In this document: positions 1 to 5,856 of the stretch, one piece after another
Layout: each line of letters opens with the position of its first letter
How positions within the stretch are numbered: the first letter of the stretch is position 1
Assembly (NCBI GenBank): GCA_030619405.1
Contig: JAUXBK010000113.1
Span: forward strand, 1-8,253
DNA: 8,253 bases
Direction of reading: 5' to 3'
Source: Sedimenticola sp.
GTDB lineage: Bacteria > Pseudomonadota > Gammaproteobacteria > Chromatiales > Chromatiaceae
Program-made: the position numbers and the translations under genes
The notes under the pieces: model-generated
Told to the model about the DNA's origin: nothing
The model's database searches: none
Seen by the model: only the letters and a program-made list of their open reading frames with translations

Positions 1-136
1 CCATCCATGGCGGTCGTAGCGAGCGGACGTGAGGCCGAGTCAGATTTTTCGGTCGAACGAGGCGAATATTGGCCATATTTAACGAGTTCGAGCGGAAAAT
101 CTGGCCGACCTCACGTTCGCGCAGTAGGTCATCCAT
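1..136 (-). CDS. possible 5' end of a minus-strand gene leaving the window (doubtful)
   Basis: Reading the minus strand from an ATG at 136-134, the frame stays open for 45 codons to the window edge. It begins MDDLLREREVGQIFRSNS. An AGGAGG-like ribosome binding site lies at 152-147, about 10 bases upstream of the ATG. I recognise no protein family. Against a real gene, almost the whole frame lies within a long imperfect palindrome, and palindromic repeats often give open frames on both strands; the plus strand is open here too. The good ribosome binding site is the only positive evidence. If real, it would be divergent from nirB. Sequence to the left of the window is needed to decide. Confidence 0.2.
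   Translation of the reverse strand, partial: MDDLLREREVGQIFRSNSLNMANIRLVRPKNLTRPHVRSLRPPWM
7..136. repeat. long imperfect inverted repeat (palindromic element)
   Basis: The left arm at 19-59 matches the reverse complement of the right arm at 83-120 with a few mismatches and small gaps. The shared blocks are ACGTGAGG, CAGATTTT and TCGAAC. The match weakens outward to ATGG at 7-10 and CCAT at 133-136. The centre (65-79) is an AT-rich near-palindrome around TGGCCA. The RNA could fold as one long hairpin. It could be a MITE-like or other dispersed repeat, or a cruciform-type regulatory site. No target-site duplication was identified. Confidence 0.6.
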
Positions 137-258
137 TCTCGGACAGCCTCCTAGAGGGCGCGGTTCCCGATGCGGGTGGCAGCGAAGCATTGTTTCGGTG
201 CAATCTTTCTGTCCCCGCCGTCCAGGTGCACCACAATCGATCATTCGACTGCTGAAGC

Positions 259-291
259 GTAGGCTGGGCTGAGCTCCGCAAGCCCGACGGG
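259..291. repeat. small hairpin, possibly a degenerate intergenic repeat
   Basis: GGGCT at 266-270 pairs with AGCCC at 281-285. A G-T wobble and a further pair extend the stem outward past one mismatch. The run starting GTAGGCTGGGCTGAG resembles the GTAGG(C/T)TGGG hairpin repeats common between genes in gammaproteobacteria. That family assignment is from memory. No coding signal is seen here. Confidence 0.35.
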
Positions 292-350
292 TCGCGGCAT
301 CCGGCGGCTCCAAAGCGGGAGTTTCCCCGGACAGAAACCCTTTGCCGATC

Positions 351-365
351 CCCTCACCCTGAGGG
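351..365. repeat. short perfect hairpin
   Basis: CCCTCA at 351-356 and TGAGGG at 360-365 form a six-base stem around a three-base loop. No T-run follows, so it is not a typical intrinsic terminator. It lies about 215 bases upstream of the expected nirB transcription start. It could be a protein-binding site or have no function. Confidence 0.35.
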
Positions 366-381
366 AATCGTGGTGCATTGC

Positions 382-430
382 GACGCAGGAGCGCCGCAGA
401 ACGGGTTCCCACGCAGAGCGTGGGAACCCG
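382..430 (-). repeat. palindromic intergenic repeat, copy 1
   Basis: Perfect 12-base arms at 402-413 and 419-430 (core GGTTCCCACG/CGTGGGAACC) enclose a CAGAG loop. The segment to the left (382-398, GACGCAGGAGCGCC) matches the flank of the second copy near 4191-4240 when that copy is read in reverse complement. The homology therefore extends beyond the stem to about 45-50 bases. Repeats with this core are familiar as dispersed REP-like elements in gammaproteobacteria (recalled, not searched). It sits upstream of the sigma-54 promoter and could act as a spacer, an mRNA structure or a transposase-associated REP. Confidence 0.75.
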
Positions 431-551
431 AAGAACGGATCGCAGCATCCGAAATCACCGAAACAGGATTTTCCACGGCGGGGGGTGCCGGGCTTCGCAG
501 GGCTCGGTTCAACCTACGGGGAAGTGCGCAGACAGGAGGCATTTAAAATTC

Positions 552-567
552 TGGCACGCTCATTGCT
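552..567 (+). promoter_or_regulatory. sigma-54 (RpoN) -24/-12 promoter of nirBD
   Basis: TGGCACG, four bases (CTCA), then TTGCT matches the sigma-54 consensus TGGCACG-N4-TTGCW at every defined position. GG is at 553-554 and GC at 565-566, with the required spacing. Transcription should start near 578, giving a leader of about 48 bases before the nirB ATG. Sigma-54 promoters need a bacterial enhancer-binding protein; for nitrite assimilation this would usually be NtrC. GGTGCA-type half-sites occur at 197-202, 225-232 and 371-377, but none forms a convincing full NtrC dyad. Confidence 0.85.
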
Positions 568-625
568 GGAAACTTCGATATCGCAAATCAACGGCCCCCT
601 GGCCCCAGCATGCAAGAGGTAGAGC

Positions 626-3061
626 ATGAAAGAACGCCTGGTACTCATCGGCAACGGCATGGCCGGCATTCGCACCCTGGAAGAACTGTTTAAACTGGAT
701 CCGGATAAGTACGACATCACGGTCTTCGGTGCTGAGCCCCACCCCAACTACAACCGTATCCTGCTGTCGCCGGTGCTGGCGGGCGAGAAGGCGTTCGATG
801 AGATCGTGCTCAACAGCCGGGAGTGGTACGAGGAGAACGGCATCACCTTGCGTACCGGCTCACCAGTGATGCGGATCGACCGGGTCGGGCGGCGGGTGAT
901 CACCGCGGACGGGGGCGAGGCGGGCTACGACCGGCTGCTGATCGCCACCGGCTCCACCCCCTTCATCATCCCGGTCCCCGGCGCGGAGCTGGAGGGGGTG
1001 ATCGGCTTCCGGGACATCAAGGACGTGGAGCTGATGCTGGCGGCGGCTCGCCAGTACCGGCGGGCGCTGGTGATCGGCGGCGGCCTGCTCGGGCTGGAGG
1101 CGGCCAACGGGTTGATCAAGCAGGGCATGGACGTCACCGTGGTACACCTGATGGAGAGCCTGATGGAGCGGCAGCTGGACCAGACCGCCTCGGCCCTGCT
1201 CAAGTCCTCCCTGGAGGCGGATGGCATGAAGTTCCGGATGGAGGCGCAGACCGCCGCCATCCTGGGGGAGGGGCGGGTCAACGGCGTGCGCTTTGCGGAC
1301 GGCAGCGAACTGGATGCCGATCTGGTGGTGATGGCAGTGGGCATCCGCCCCAGTATCACCCTGGCCCGGGAGGCGGGTATCTACTGCGAGCGCGGCATCG
1401 TGGTCAACGACACCATGCAGAGCTTCGACCCCAGGGTCTATGCGGTGGGCGAGTGTGTGCAGCACCGGGGCCAGTGCTACGGCCTGGTGGCGCCCCTGTT
1501 CGAGCAGGCCAAGGTGTGTGCCAACCACCTGGCGGAGCTGGGTTATGGCCGCTACACCGGCTCTGTCACCTCCACCAAGCTGAAGGTGACCGGCATCGAT
1601 CTCTTCTCCGCCGGCAACTTCATGGGGGACGACTCCACCGAGGAGATCCTGTTTCAGGACCCGGCTGGTGGAGTCTACAAAAAGCTGGTTCTGAAGGATA
1701 ACCGAATCGCCGGCGCGGTACTCTACGGCGAGACCATCGACGGGGCCTGGTACTTCCAGCTGATGCGCTCCGGCACCGACGTGTCGGAGATCCGGGACAA
1801 GCTGCTGTTCGGTCAGCACCACCTGGGTGACTCGGGCCACGGTGGCCAGAACCAGGCTTCCGGCATGAGCGACGAGGCCCAGGTGTGCGACTGCAACGGC
1901 GTCTGCAAGGGTGACATCGTCAAGGCGATCACCGGTAAGGGGCTGTTCACGGTGGACGATGTCAAGGCCCACACCAAGGCCGGCGCCTCCTGCGGCTCCT
2001 GCATCGGGCTGGTGGAGCAGATCCTGGGGAGCACCCTCGGCAGCGACTACTCGGTACCGGAGGCAAAGCCGCTCTGCAAGTGCACCGACTTCACCCACGA
2101 CCAGGTGAAGCAGGCCATCCGGGAGCAGGCGCTCACCAGCGTGCGGGCGGTATTCGACAAGATAGAGTGGCGCACCCCGGACGGCTGCCATGTCTGCAGG
2201 CCCGCCATCAACTACTACCTGCTGGCCGCCTGGCCGGAACAGGCGGAGGATGATCCTCAGTCCCGCTTCATCAACGAGCGGGTGCACGGCAACATCCAGA
2301 AGGATGGCAGCTTTTCGGTGATCCCCCGCATCTGGGGCGGCCGCACCACCCCGGACGAGCTGCGAGCGATCGCCGACGCGGCGGAAAAGTTCGATGTGGG
2401 GGAGGTCCATTTCACCGGCGGCCAGCGCATCAACATGCTGGGGGTGAAGAAGCAGGACCTGCCGGCGATCTGGGCCTTCCTGGCAGAGCGAGGGATGGTC
2501 TCCGGCCACGCCTACGGCAAGGCGCTGCGCACGGTGAAGAGCTGTGTCGGCTCGGAGTGGTGTCGCTTCGGCACCCAGGACTCCACCGGCCTGGGGATCC
2601 GGCTGGAGGAGCTCACCTGGGGCTCCTGGATGCCCCACAAGTTCAAGATGGCGGTCTCCGGCTGCCCCCGCAACTGCGCCGAGGCGACGATCAAGGATTT
2701 CGGTGTGGTCTGCATCGACTCCGGCTATGAACTGCACATCGGTGGCAACGGCGGGGTCAAGGTGCGGGCCACCGACGTTCTCTGCCGGGTGACCAGCGAG
2801 GAGGAGGTGCTGGAGTACGCCGCCGCCTTCACCCAGCTCTACCGGGAGGACGCCAACTATCTGGAGCGCACCGCGCCCTGGCTGGAGCGGGTGGGGCTGA
2901 ACTTCATCAAGGAGCGGCTGGTGGATGACCCGGAACGGCGCAGGGCGCTCTACGACCGTTTCCTGGTCTCCCAGCAGCGCTCCCAGGAGGATCCCTGGGC
3001 GGCCCGGGGCAAGGGCGAGCAGGCCCACGAATTCAAACCGTTGAAGCAGATTGGAGTCTGA
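626..3061 (+). CDS. nirB: NAD(P)H-dependent nitrite reductase, large subunit
   Basis: This cytoplasmic enzyme reduces nitrite to ammonium with electrons from NAD(P)H. The N-terminal FAD/NAD(P) module shows GNGMAG (9-14), an ATGSTP segment, a second nucleotide fold VIGGGLLG (149-156) and an AVGE FAD motif. A BFD-type [2Fe-2S] site follows: C421, C423, C456, C459. A second CxC...CxxC set lies at C484, C486, C521, C524. The C-terminal siroheme/[4Fe-4S] half has the paired motifs C640-x5-C646 and C680-x3-C684. At 811 residues it is near the usual family length and looks intact. The ATG has a ribosome binding site (AGAGGT, 615-620). The sigma-54 promoter upstream and nirD two bases downstream indicate an assimilatory, nitrogen-regulated operon rather than an anaerobic Fnr/NarL-type one. 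The physiological role is inference. Confidence 0.96.
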   Translation: MKERLVLIGNGMAGIRTLEELFKLDPDKYDITVFGAEPHPNYNRILLSPVLAGEKAFDEIVLNSREWYEENGITLRTGSPVMRIDRVGRRVITADGGEAGYDRLLIATGSTPFIIPVPGAELEGVIGFRDIKDVELMLAAARQYRRALVIGGGLLGLEAANGLIKQGMDVTVVHLMESLMERQLDQTASALLKSSLEADGMKFRMEAQTAAILGEGRVNGVRFADGSELDADLVVMAVGIRPSITLAREAGIYCERGIVVNDTMQSFDPRVYAVGECVQHRGQCYGLVAPLFEQAKVCANHLAELGYGRYTGSVTSTKLKVTGIDLFSAGNFMGDDSTEEILFQDPAGGVYKKLVLKDNRIAGAVLYGETIDGAWYFQLMRSGTDVSEIRDKLLFGQHHLGDSGHGGQNQASGMSDEAQVCDCNGVCKGDIVKAITGKGLFTVDDVKAHTKAGASCGSCIGLVEQILGSTLGSDYSVPEAKPLCKCTDFTHDQVKQAIREQALTSVRAVFDKIEWRTPDGCHVCRPAINYYLLAAWPEQAEDDPQSRFINERVHGNIQKDGSFSVIPRIWGGRTTPDELRAIADAAEKFDVGEVHFTGGQRINMLGVKKQDLPAIWAFLAERGMVSGHAYGKALRTVKSCVGSEWCRFGTQDSTGLGIRLEELTWGSWMPHKFKMAVSGCPRNCAEATIKDFGVVCIDSGYELHIGGNGGVKVRATDVLCRVTSEEEVLEYAAAFTQLYREDANYLERTAPWLERVGLNFIKERLVDDPERRRALYDRFLVSQQRSQEDPWAARGKGEQAHEFKPLKQIGV

Positions 3062-3063
3062 TC

Positions 3064-3423
3064 ATGTCCGAAGTATCGAAAGATAACTGGGTGCAAGTGG
3101 GCCGGCTGGAGGATATCCCCCGGCTGGGGTCGCGGGTGGTGGAGAGCGCGGCGGGTGAACTGGCCCTGTTCCGCACCTCCGACGACCAGCTGTTCGCCCT
3201 GCTCAACCGCTGCCCTCACAAGCGCGGCCCGCTGGCGGACGGAATCGTCCATGGCCACCGGGTCACCTGCCCGCTGCACAACTGGGTGCTGGAGCTGGAG
3301 AACGGGGAAGTGGTGGCGCCGGATGTGGGCTGTGCCCCAAGTTACCCTGTTCGTCTGGACGGAGATGTAGTATATCTGTCACTCGAACCGGCAGCAGGGT
3401 GCAGCGAGAAGAGCGCTGCCTGA
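3064..3423 (+). CDS. nirD: nitrite reductase small subunit, Rieske-type NirD
   Basis: This 119-residue protein is the small partner of NirB. It starts two bases after the nirB stop, with GGAG at 3053-3056 as ribosome binding site, so the two are translated from one message. A Rieske-like fold is indicated by C50-P-H52 and C69-P-L-H72, a CxH-x16-CxxH set that would bind a [2Fe-2S] cluster. The enteric NirD of the NirBD family lacks these ligands, so this is the Rieske-bearing version common in assimilatory and environmental nitrite reductases. It could relay electrons or stabilise NirB. A free-standing Rieske ferredoxin is the alternative, but its position directly after nirB makes NirD much the better call. 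Confidence 0.93.
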   Translation: MSEVSKDNWVQVGRLEDIPRLGSRVVESAAGELALFRTSDDQLFALLNRCPHKRGPLADGIVHGHRVTCPLHNWVLELENGEVVAPDVGCAPSYPVRLDGDVVYLSLEPAAGCSEKSAA

Positions 3424-3514
3424 GTCGATGATGTCAGCTGCCGGGTGTCGGAAATAGAGAAAATCGGCCATATTGAGAGCCGGGATCATAAAACCGCTAG
3501 AGAGGAAGAAGTTC

Positions 3515-3973
3515 ATGCTGGTCAAAGAAATCATGTCCGGTTCGCCCAAGACCGTCACCCCCGAGACCGGGTTGCTCGAGGTCGTTTCGTTGATGTGTCT
3601 CTACCGCTTCAGCGGCCTGCCGGTGATGGAAGGGGAGAAGATGGTCGGCTTCATCGCCGAGAAAGACGTGCTGCACAAACTGTTCCCCACCTTGGAAGAC
3701 ATGATGAGCGAAGGGCTGGGTTCCGTCGATTTCGACGAGATGATGGGCAAGTACAAGGGTGTGGTAAACCTGAAGGTAAAGGACCTGATGGCCCGGAGTG
3801 TCATCACCGTCACCCCGGACGAACACATCCTGAAGGCGGCCACCACCATGGTACGCTACAAGTTCCGCCGTATCCCGGTGGCCGATGCCGGCAGGCTGGT
3901 GGGCATGCTCAGCCTGGGAGACATCCACAAGGCGGTCTTTCAGGTCAATGTCGCTTCGGGGATGTGTAAGTAA
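3515..3973 (+). CDS. tandem CBS-domain protein
   Basis: This 152-residue soluble protein consists almost only of two CBS domains. The first begins near residue 3 (VKEIM...SPKTVTPETGLLEVVSLM...GLPVMEGEKMVGFIAEKDVL). The second spans about residues 85-140 (VKDLMARSVITVTPDEHILKAATTM...RRIPVADAGRLVGMLSLGDI). CBS pairs bind adenine nucleotides such as AMP, ATP or S-adenosylmethionine and usually regulate a partner, but no effector domain is present and the target is unknown. The ATG at 3515 is preferred because AGAGGAAG (3501-3508) sits at the right distance. A TTG at 3473 would add 14 residues outside the fold. It lies 92 bases after nirD on the same strand, so co-transcription is possible. A role in nitrogen or energy control of NirBD is conjecture. 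Confidence 0.88.
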   Translation: MLVKEIMSGSPKTVTPETGLLEVVSLMCLYRFSGLPVMEGEKMVGFIAEKDVLHKLFPTLEDMMSEGLGSVDFDEMMGKYKGVVNLKVKDLMARSVITVTPDEHILKAATTMVRYKFRRIPVADAGRLVGMLSLGDIHKAVFQVNVASGMCK

Positions 3974-3978
3974 AAGCA

Positions 3979-4003
3979 GGACCTAGGACCTAGGTACTAG
4001 GTC
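3979..4003. repeat. CTAGG-rich short repeat with small hairpin
   Basis: Three tandem variants of an eight-base unit follow directly after the CBS gene: CCTAGGAC, CTAGGTAC and TAGGTC. The end forms a hairpin, with GACCTAG (3987-3993) and CTAGGTC (3997-4003) around GTA. There is no T-run, so a terminator role is uncertain. It looks like one of the short dispersed CTAGG repeats seen between genes in many bacteria. Confidence 0.55.
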
Positions 4004-4022
4004 TGCCCTTTATTACCCACAA

Positions 4023-4178
4023 GTAGGGTGGATTAGCGGCGCATTGGCAAGGTCTTTGCCTTTCACACGCCGTCTGAGCGCCGCGTAATCCACCGGGCCG
4101 GCAGATGGTGGGTTACGGCGCGCCTACGGGCCCCAAATTACGGCAAAATGTGTGCTATGCGCGCCTAACCCACCCTAC
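4023..4178. repeat. two-unit palindromic intergenic element
   Basis: The ends form an inverted repeat: GTAGGGTGGATTAGCGGCGC (4023-4042) against GCGCCTAACCCACCCTAC (4161-4178). Inside are a second pair, CCGCGTAATCCACC (4081-4094) and GGTGGGTTACGGCGCG (4107-4122). It can therefore be read as two palindromic units back to back (4023-4094 and 4107-4178), each starting with GGTGG(G/A)TTA and ending with TAA(T/C)CCACC. Sequences of this GTAGGGTGG(G/A)TTA type are very common between genes in gammaproteobacteria (recalled, not searched). No credible coding frame overlaps it. Confidence 0.7.
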
Positions 4179-4190
4179 GATGTTATTCAT

Positions 4191-4240
4191 CTGGTTCCCA
4201 CGCTCTGCGTGGGAACCAGCGATGGGGCGCTCCGCGTCCC
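4191..4240 (+). repeat. palindromic intergenic repeat, copy 2 (inverted relative to copy 1)
   Basis: Perfect 12-base arms at 4191-4202 and 4208-4219 enclose a CTCTG loop. A second hairpin follows at once: GGGGCG (4224-4229) pairs with CGTCCC (4235-4240), with one G-T wobble, around a five-base CTCCG loop. The two five-base loops and close spacing make it a twin-hairpin unit. Its reverse complement matches 382-430. The remaining bases to 4304 contain only a weak CCCGGGA/TCCCGGG dyad (4268-4274 and 4284-4290) and no gene. Confidence 0.75.
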
Positions 4241-4304
4241 GTGTCGTCGACCCACCCGGCACCAAGGCCCGGGATGAAGTGTGTCCCGGGGCAGTCTGAG
4301 GGAT

Positions 4305-4715
4305 TCACGCCCGGGCTGGCTGGAGTTCAACGCTGAACTCCGGCGCGTCCATCATGTGTTTCTTGACCGAGCAGAGCTCCATGGAGCGGGTGATACCGTT
4401 ATGATATTTCTCTGGAAACCCGTGCGGGAGTGTCAGCTGGAAGGTCATTTTTCCGAACAGCTTTTTCTTTTCATCCCGTTCGCACACCAGATTCAGGGCC
4501 ATCCCCTCGGTAGGGAGATTGCGTGACTGGCAGAAGCCCAGGGCGAAGATGCCGGCGCAACTGGCGATGGAGGCGAGGAACAGGTCGAAAGGCTCGGGTG
4601 CCGAGGCGTTACCCCCCCCCTTTACTGATTGGTCCGTCTCGATCAGAAACTTCCCGACGCGGGCGTCGACCCGCTTACCGCCTGGAAAAGTCACCTCTAC
4701 GATTTCTGCTGACAT
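4305..4715 (-). CDS. OsmC/Ohr-family protein (putative thiol peroxidase-like)
   Basis: This 136-residue protein has the OsmC fold signature. After GGGNASAPEPFDLFLASIASCAG comes the first conserved cysteine, C53, on a helix; the second, C115, lies in MELCSVKKH. In OsmC and Ohr these two cysteines form the peroxidatic/resolving pair that reduces organic hydroperoxides. The subfamily is uncertain, and some OsmC-like proteins have other roles. The ATG at 4715 is chosen because it gives the normal family length and has a purine-rich GGGGACAGAGAG sequence upstream. In-frame ATGs at 4763 and 4910 would add unconserved residues and lack a ribosome binding site. The coding strand contains nine G in a row (complement of 4612-4620), encoding part of the glycine stretch. 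An eight-base hairpin (4322-4329/4334-4341) lies within the last codons. Confidence 0.88.
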   Translation of the reverse strand: MSAEIVEVTFPGGKRVDARVGKFLIETDQSVKGGGNASAPEPFDLFLASIASCAGIFALGFCQSRNLPTEGMALNLVCERDEKKKLFGKMTFQLTLPHGFPEKYHNGITRSMELCSVKKHMMDAPEFSVELQPARA

Positions 4716-4998
4716 GCTCTCTGTCCCCAACGTTATGACTTGGAAAGGTTGCTGCTGTTTCATGGCCGTTTGAACCGGTGGCTGAACCTGCTGAAATTTT
4801 AGCCTGTTTCCGGGGGTAGTATAAAGATACCCGGACTGCAACCGGCCAAAGATCGGCCTCTTTTTCGGGAAAGTGGATTCTCTCTTGCACAGATCAATAA
4901 AATAAACCATAGTTTATAGCTGATTGGCGTTGGTCCGTAGCAGATCCCCTCGGGCTCGCAGCGTCTATTATTTTGAAAACCCAGGTGGAGAGTGCGGT

Positions 4999-5730
4999 AT
5001 GAAGAGATTGCTTGGCCTTGTGATGTTCTGTTTGCCCCTGGCCTCCCAGGCGGCTGCCTTTGAAGAGACCCTGCTGGTGCAGACCGGGAAGATGACAGAG
5101 GGTGATCTGGTCGTTCGTAATGTGACCGATCTCGGCAGCAGCAGAACCTGCCTGGTGTTCTATGTCAAGACCAGCGGAACCAGTCCGAAAACCTTCTGTT
5201 ACCGGGCGGTCTCCGGCTTCGGGGCCAAGTTGACCCAGGTGGGCCATATCAAGACGGATGATCTGGTTATTCGCAAGATCGAGGATACCAAGAACAATAT
5301 GAACTGCCTGGTGGCTTATGTCAGTACACCGGGGACCTCTCCGGCAGTGGACTGCTATCCATCCAAACATCGTTTCAAGGACCAGATGGTCGAGGCAGGG
5401 CACCTGCGGGAAGGGGATCTGGATGTGCGGCTCATCGCTGACCCGGGGAATTCAAAAAGCTGCATGGTGAGCTACGTTCATACCAAAGGCACCAACCCGG
5501 CGGTGGTCTGTTATGACTCGACTGCCGGGAGGAAGAGCGGCCTGCGCCAGGTAAGTCAGCTGAAGGAGGGCGATCTGGTGGTACGCAAGATCGTCGACAC
5601 CGGGAGCCAGGAGGCCTGCCTCTTCAGCTATGTCAGCACAGCTGGCACCTCGAGCCACCTCTACTGCTACTTTGAAGGGAAAAAGGCCCCTGCGGCGGCG
5701 CCTAGGGCTAGGGTGGCGCCAAAAAGGTAG
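4999..5730 (+). CDS. secreted protein of four 52-residue cysteine-paired repeats, unknown function
   Basis: I do not recognise this 243-residue protein. It has an N-terminal signal peptide (MKRLLGLVMFCLPLASQAAA, cut near residue 19 or 20), so it is exported to the periplasm or beyond. The rest is four tandem repeats with an exact 52-residue period and no gaps: GDL-type Asp at 36, 88, 140, 192; first Cys at 51, 103, 155, 207; second Cys at 67, 119, 171, 223. A repeat reads roughly GxLxEGDLVVRKIxDxG, then CLVxYV, then TxGTSPAxxCY. Each repeat's Cys pair, 16 residues apart, probably forms a disulfide. The tail (227-243) is basic and rich in Ala/Pro. ATG 4999 has GGTGGAG upstream (4984-4990); an earlier ATG at 4924 would bury the signal peptide. 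It precedes the sensor cyclase gene by 126 bases on the same strand. Confidence 0.85.
   Translation: MKRLLGLVMFCLPLASQAAAFEETLLVQTGKMTEGDLVVRNVTDLGSSRTCLVFYVKTSGTSPKTFCYRAVSGFGAKLTQVGHIKTDDLVIRKIEDTKNNMNCLVAYVSTPGTSPAVDCYPSKHRFKDQMVEAGHLREGDLDVRLIADPGNSKSCMVSYVHTKGTNPAVVCYDSTAGRKSGLRQVSQLKEGDLVVRKIVDTGSQEACLFSYVSTAGTSSHLYCYFEGKKAPAAAPRARVAPKR
5077..5679 (+). repeat. four in-frame 156-base coding repeats
   Basis: The repeat protein is built of units at 5077-5232, 5233-5388, 5389-5544 and a shorter last unit at 5545-5679. The period is conserved exactly, but the DNA has diverged: the GATCTGG core recurs while the surrounding codons differ. This points to an old internal duplication kept by selection on the protein, not a recent or unstable DNA repeat. 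Confidence 0.8.
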
Positions 5731-5856
5731 TACCTGGATCCTGCAAGTATTCGCACACATAGCACAACCTCTTGTTCCGTATAGCGATATGAAAAATCTC
5801 GGAAATCACAATAAGGATTCCACTCAATTTTTCATTCGCGCTACGAAACAATAGGT

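Noticed and set aside
7..255. An 82-codon plus-strand frame at the left edge.
   Set aside because: Most of its first half runs through the imperfect palindrome, it has no clear ribosome binding site, and its composition matches no known protein.
860..3028. A 722-codon open frame on the minus strand across nirB.
   Set aside because: It lies entirely opposite the well-supported nirB gene, has no family resemblance or ribosome binding site, and is a common artefact of GC-rich codon bias.
3445..3969. A 174-codon plus-strand frame overlapping the CBS gene.
   Set aside because: It is an out-of-frame shadow rich in Arg, Gly and His; the other frame encodes clear CBS domains.
4843..4866. GGCC-AAAGATC-GGCC followed by TCTTTTT as an intrinsic terminator.
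   Set aside because: The stem is only four bases, and it lies upstream of both divergent genes, where no transcript is expected to end.
4716..4910. N-terminal extension of the OsmC-like protein to ATG 4910 or 4763.
   Set aside because: The extra residues do not resemble the family, neither ATG has a good ribosome binding site, and the 4715 start gives the normal length.
4885..4913. TTGCAC, 17 bases, CATAGT as a sigma-70 promoter for the repeat protein.
   Set aside because: The spacing is right but both boxes match the consensus only partly; in an AT-rich gap this can occur by chance, so it is not listed as a feature.
5697..5720. GGCGCC dyad followed by AAAAA at the end of the repeat-protein gene.
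   Set aside because: The loop is long, the dyad is inside coding sequence, and on the plus strand the run following is A rather than T.
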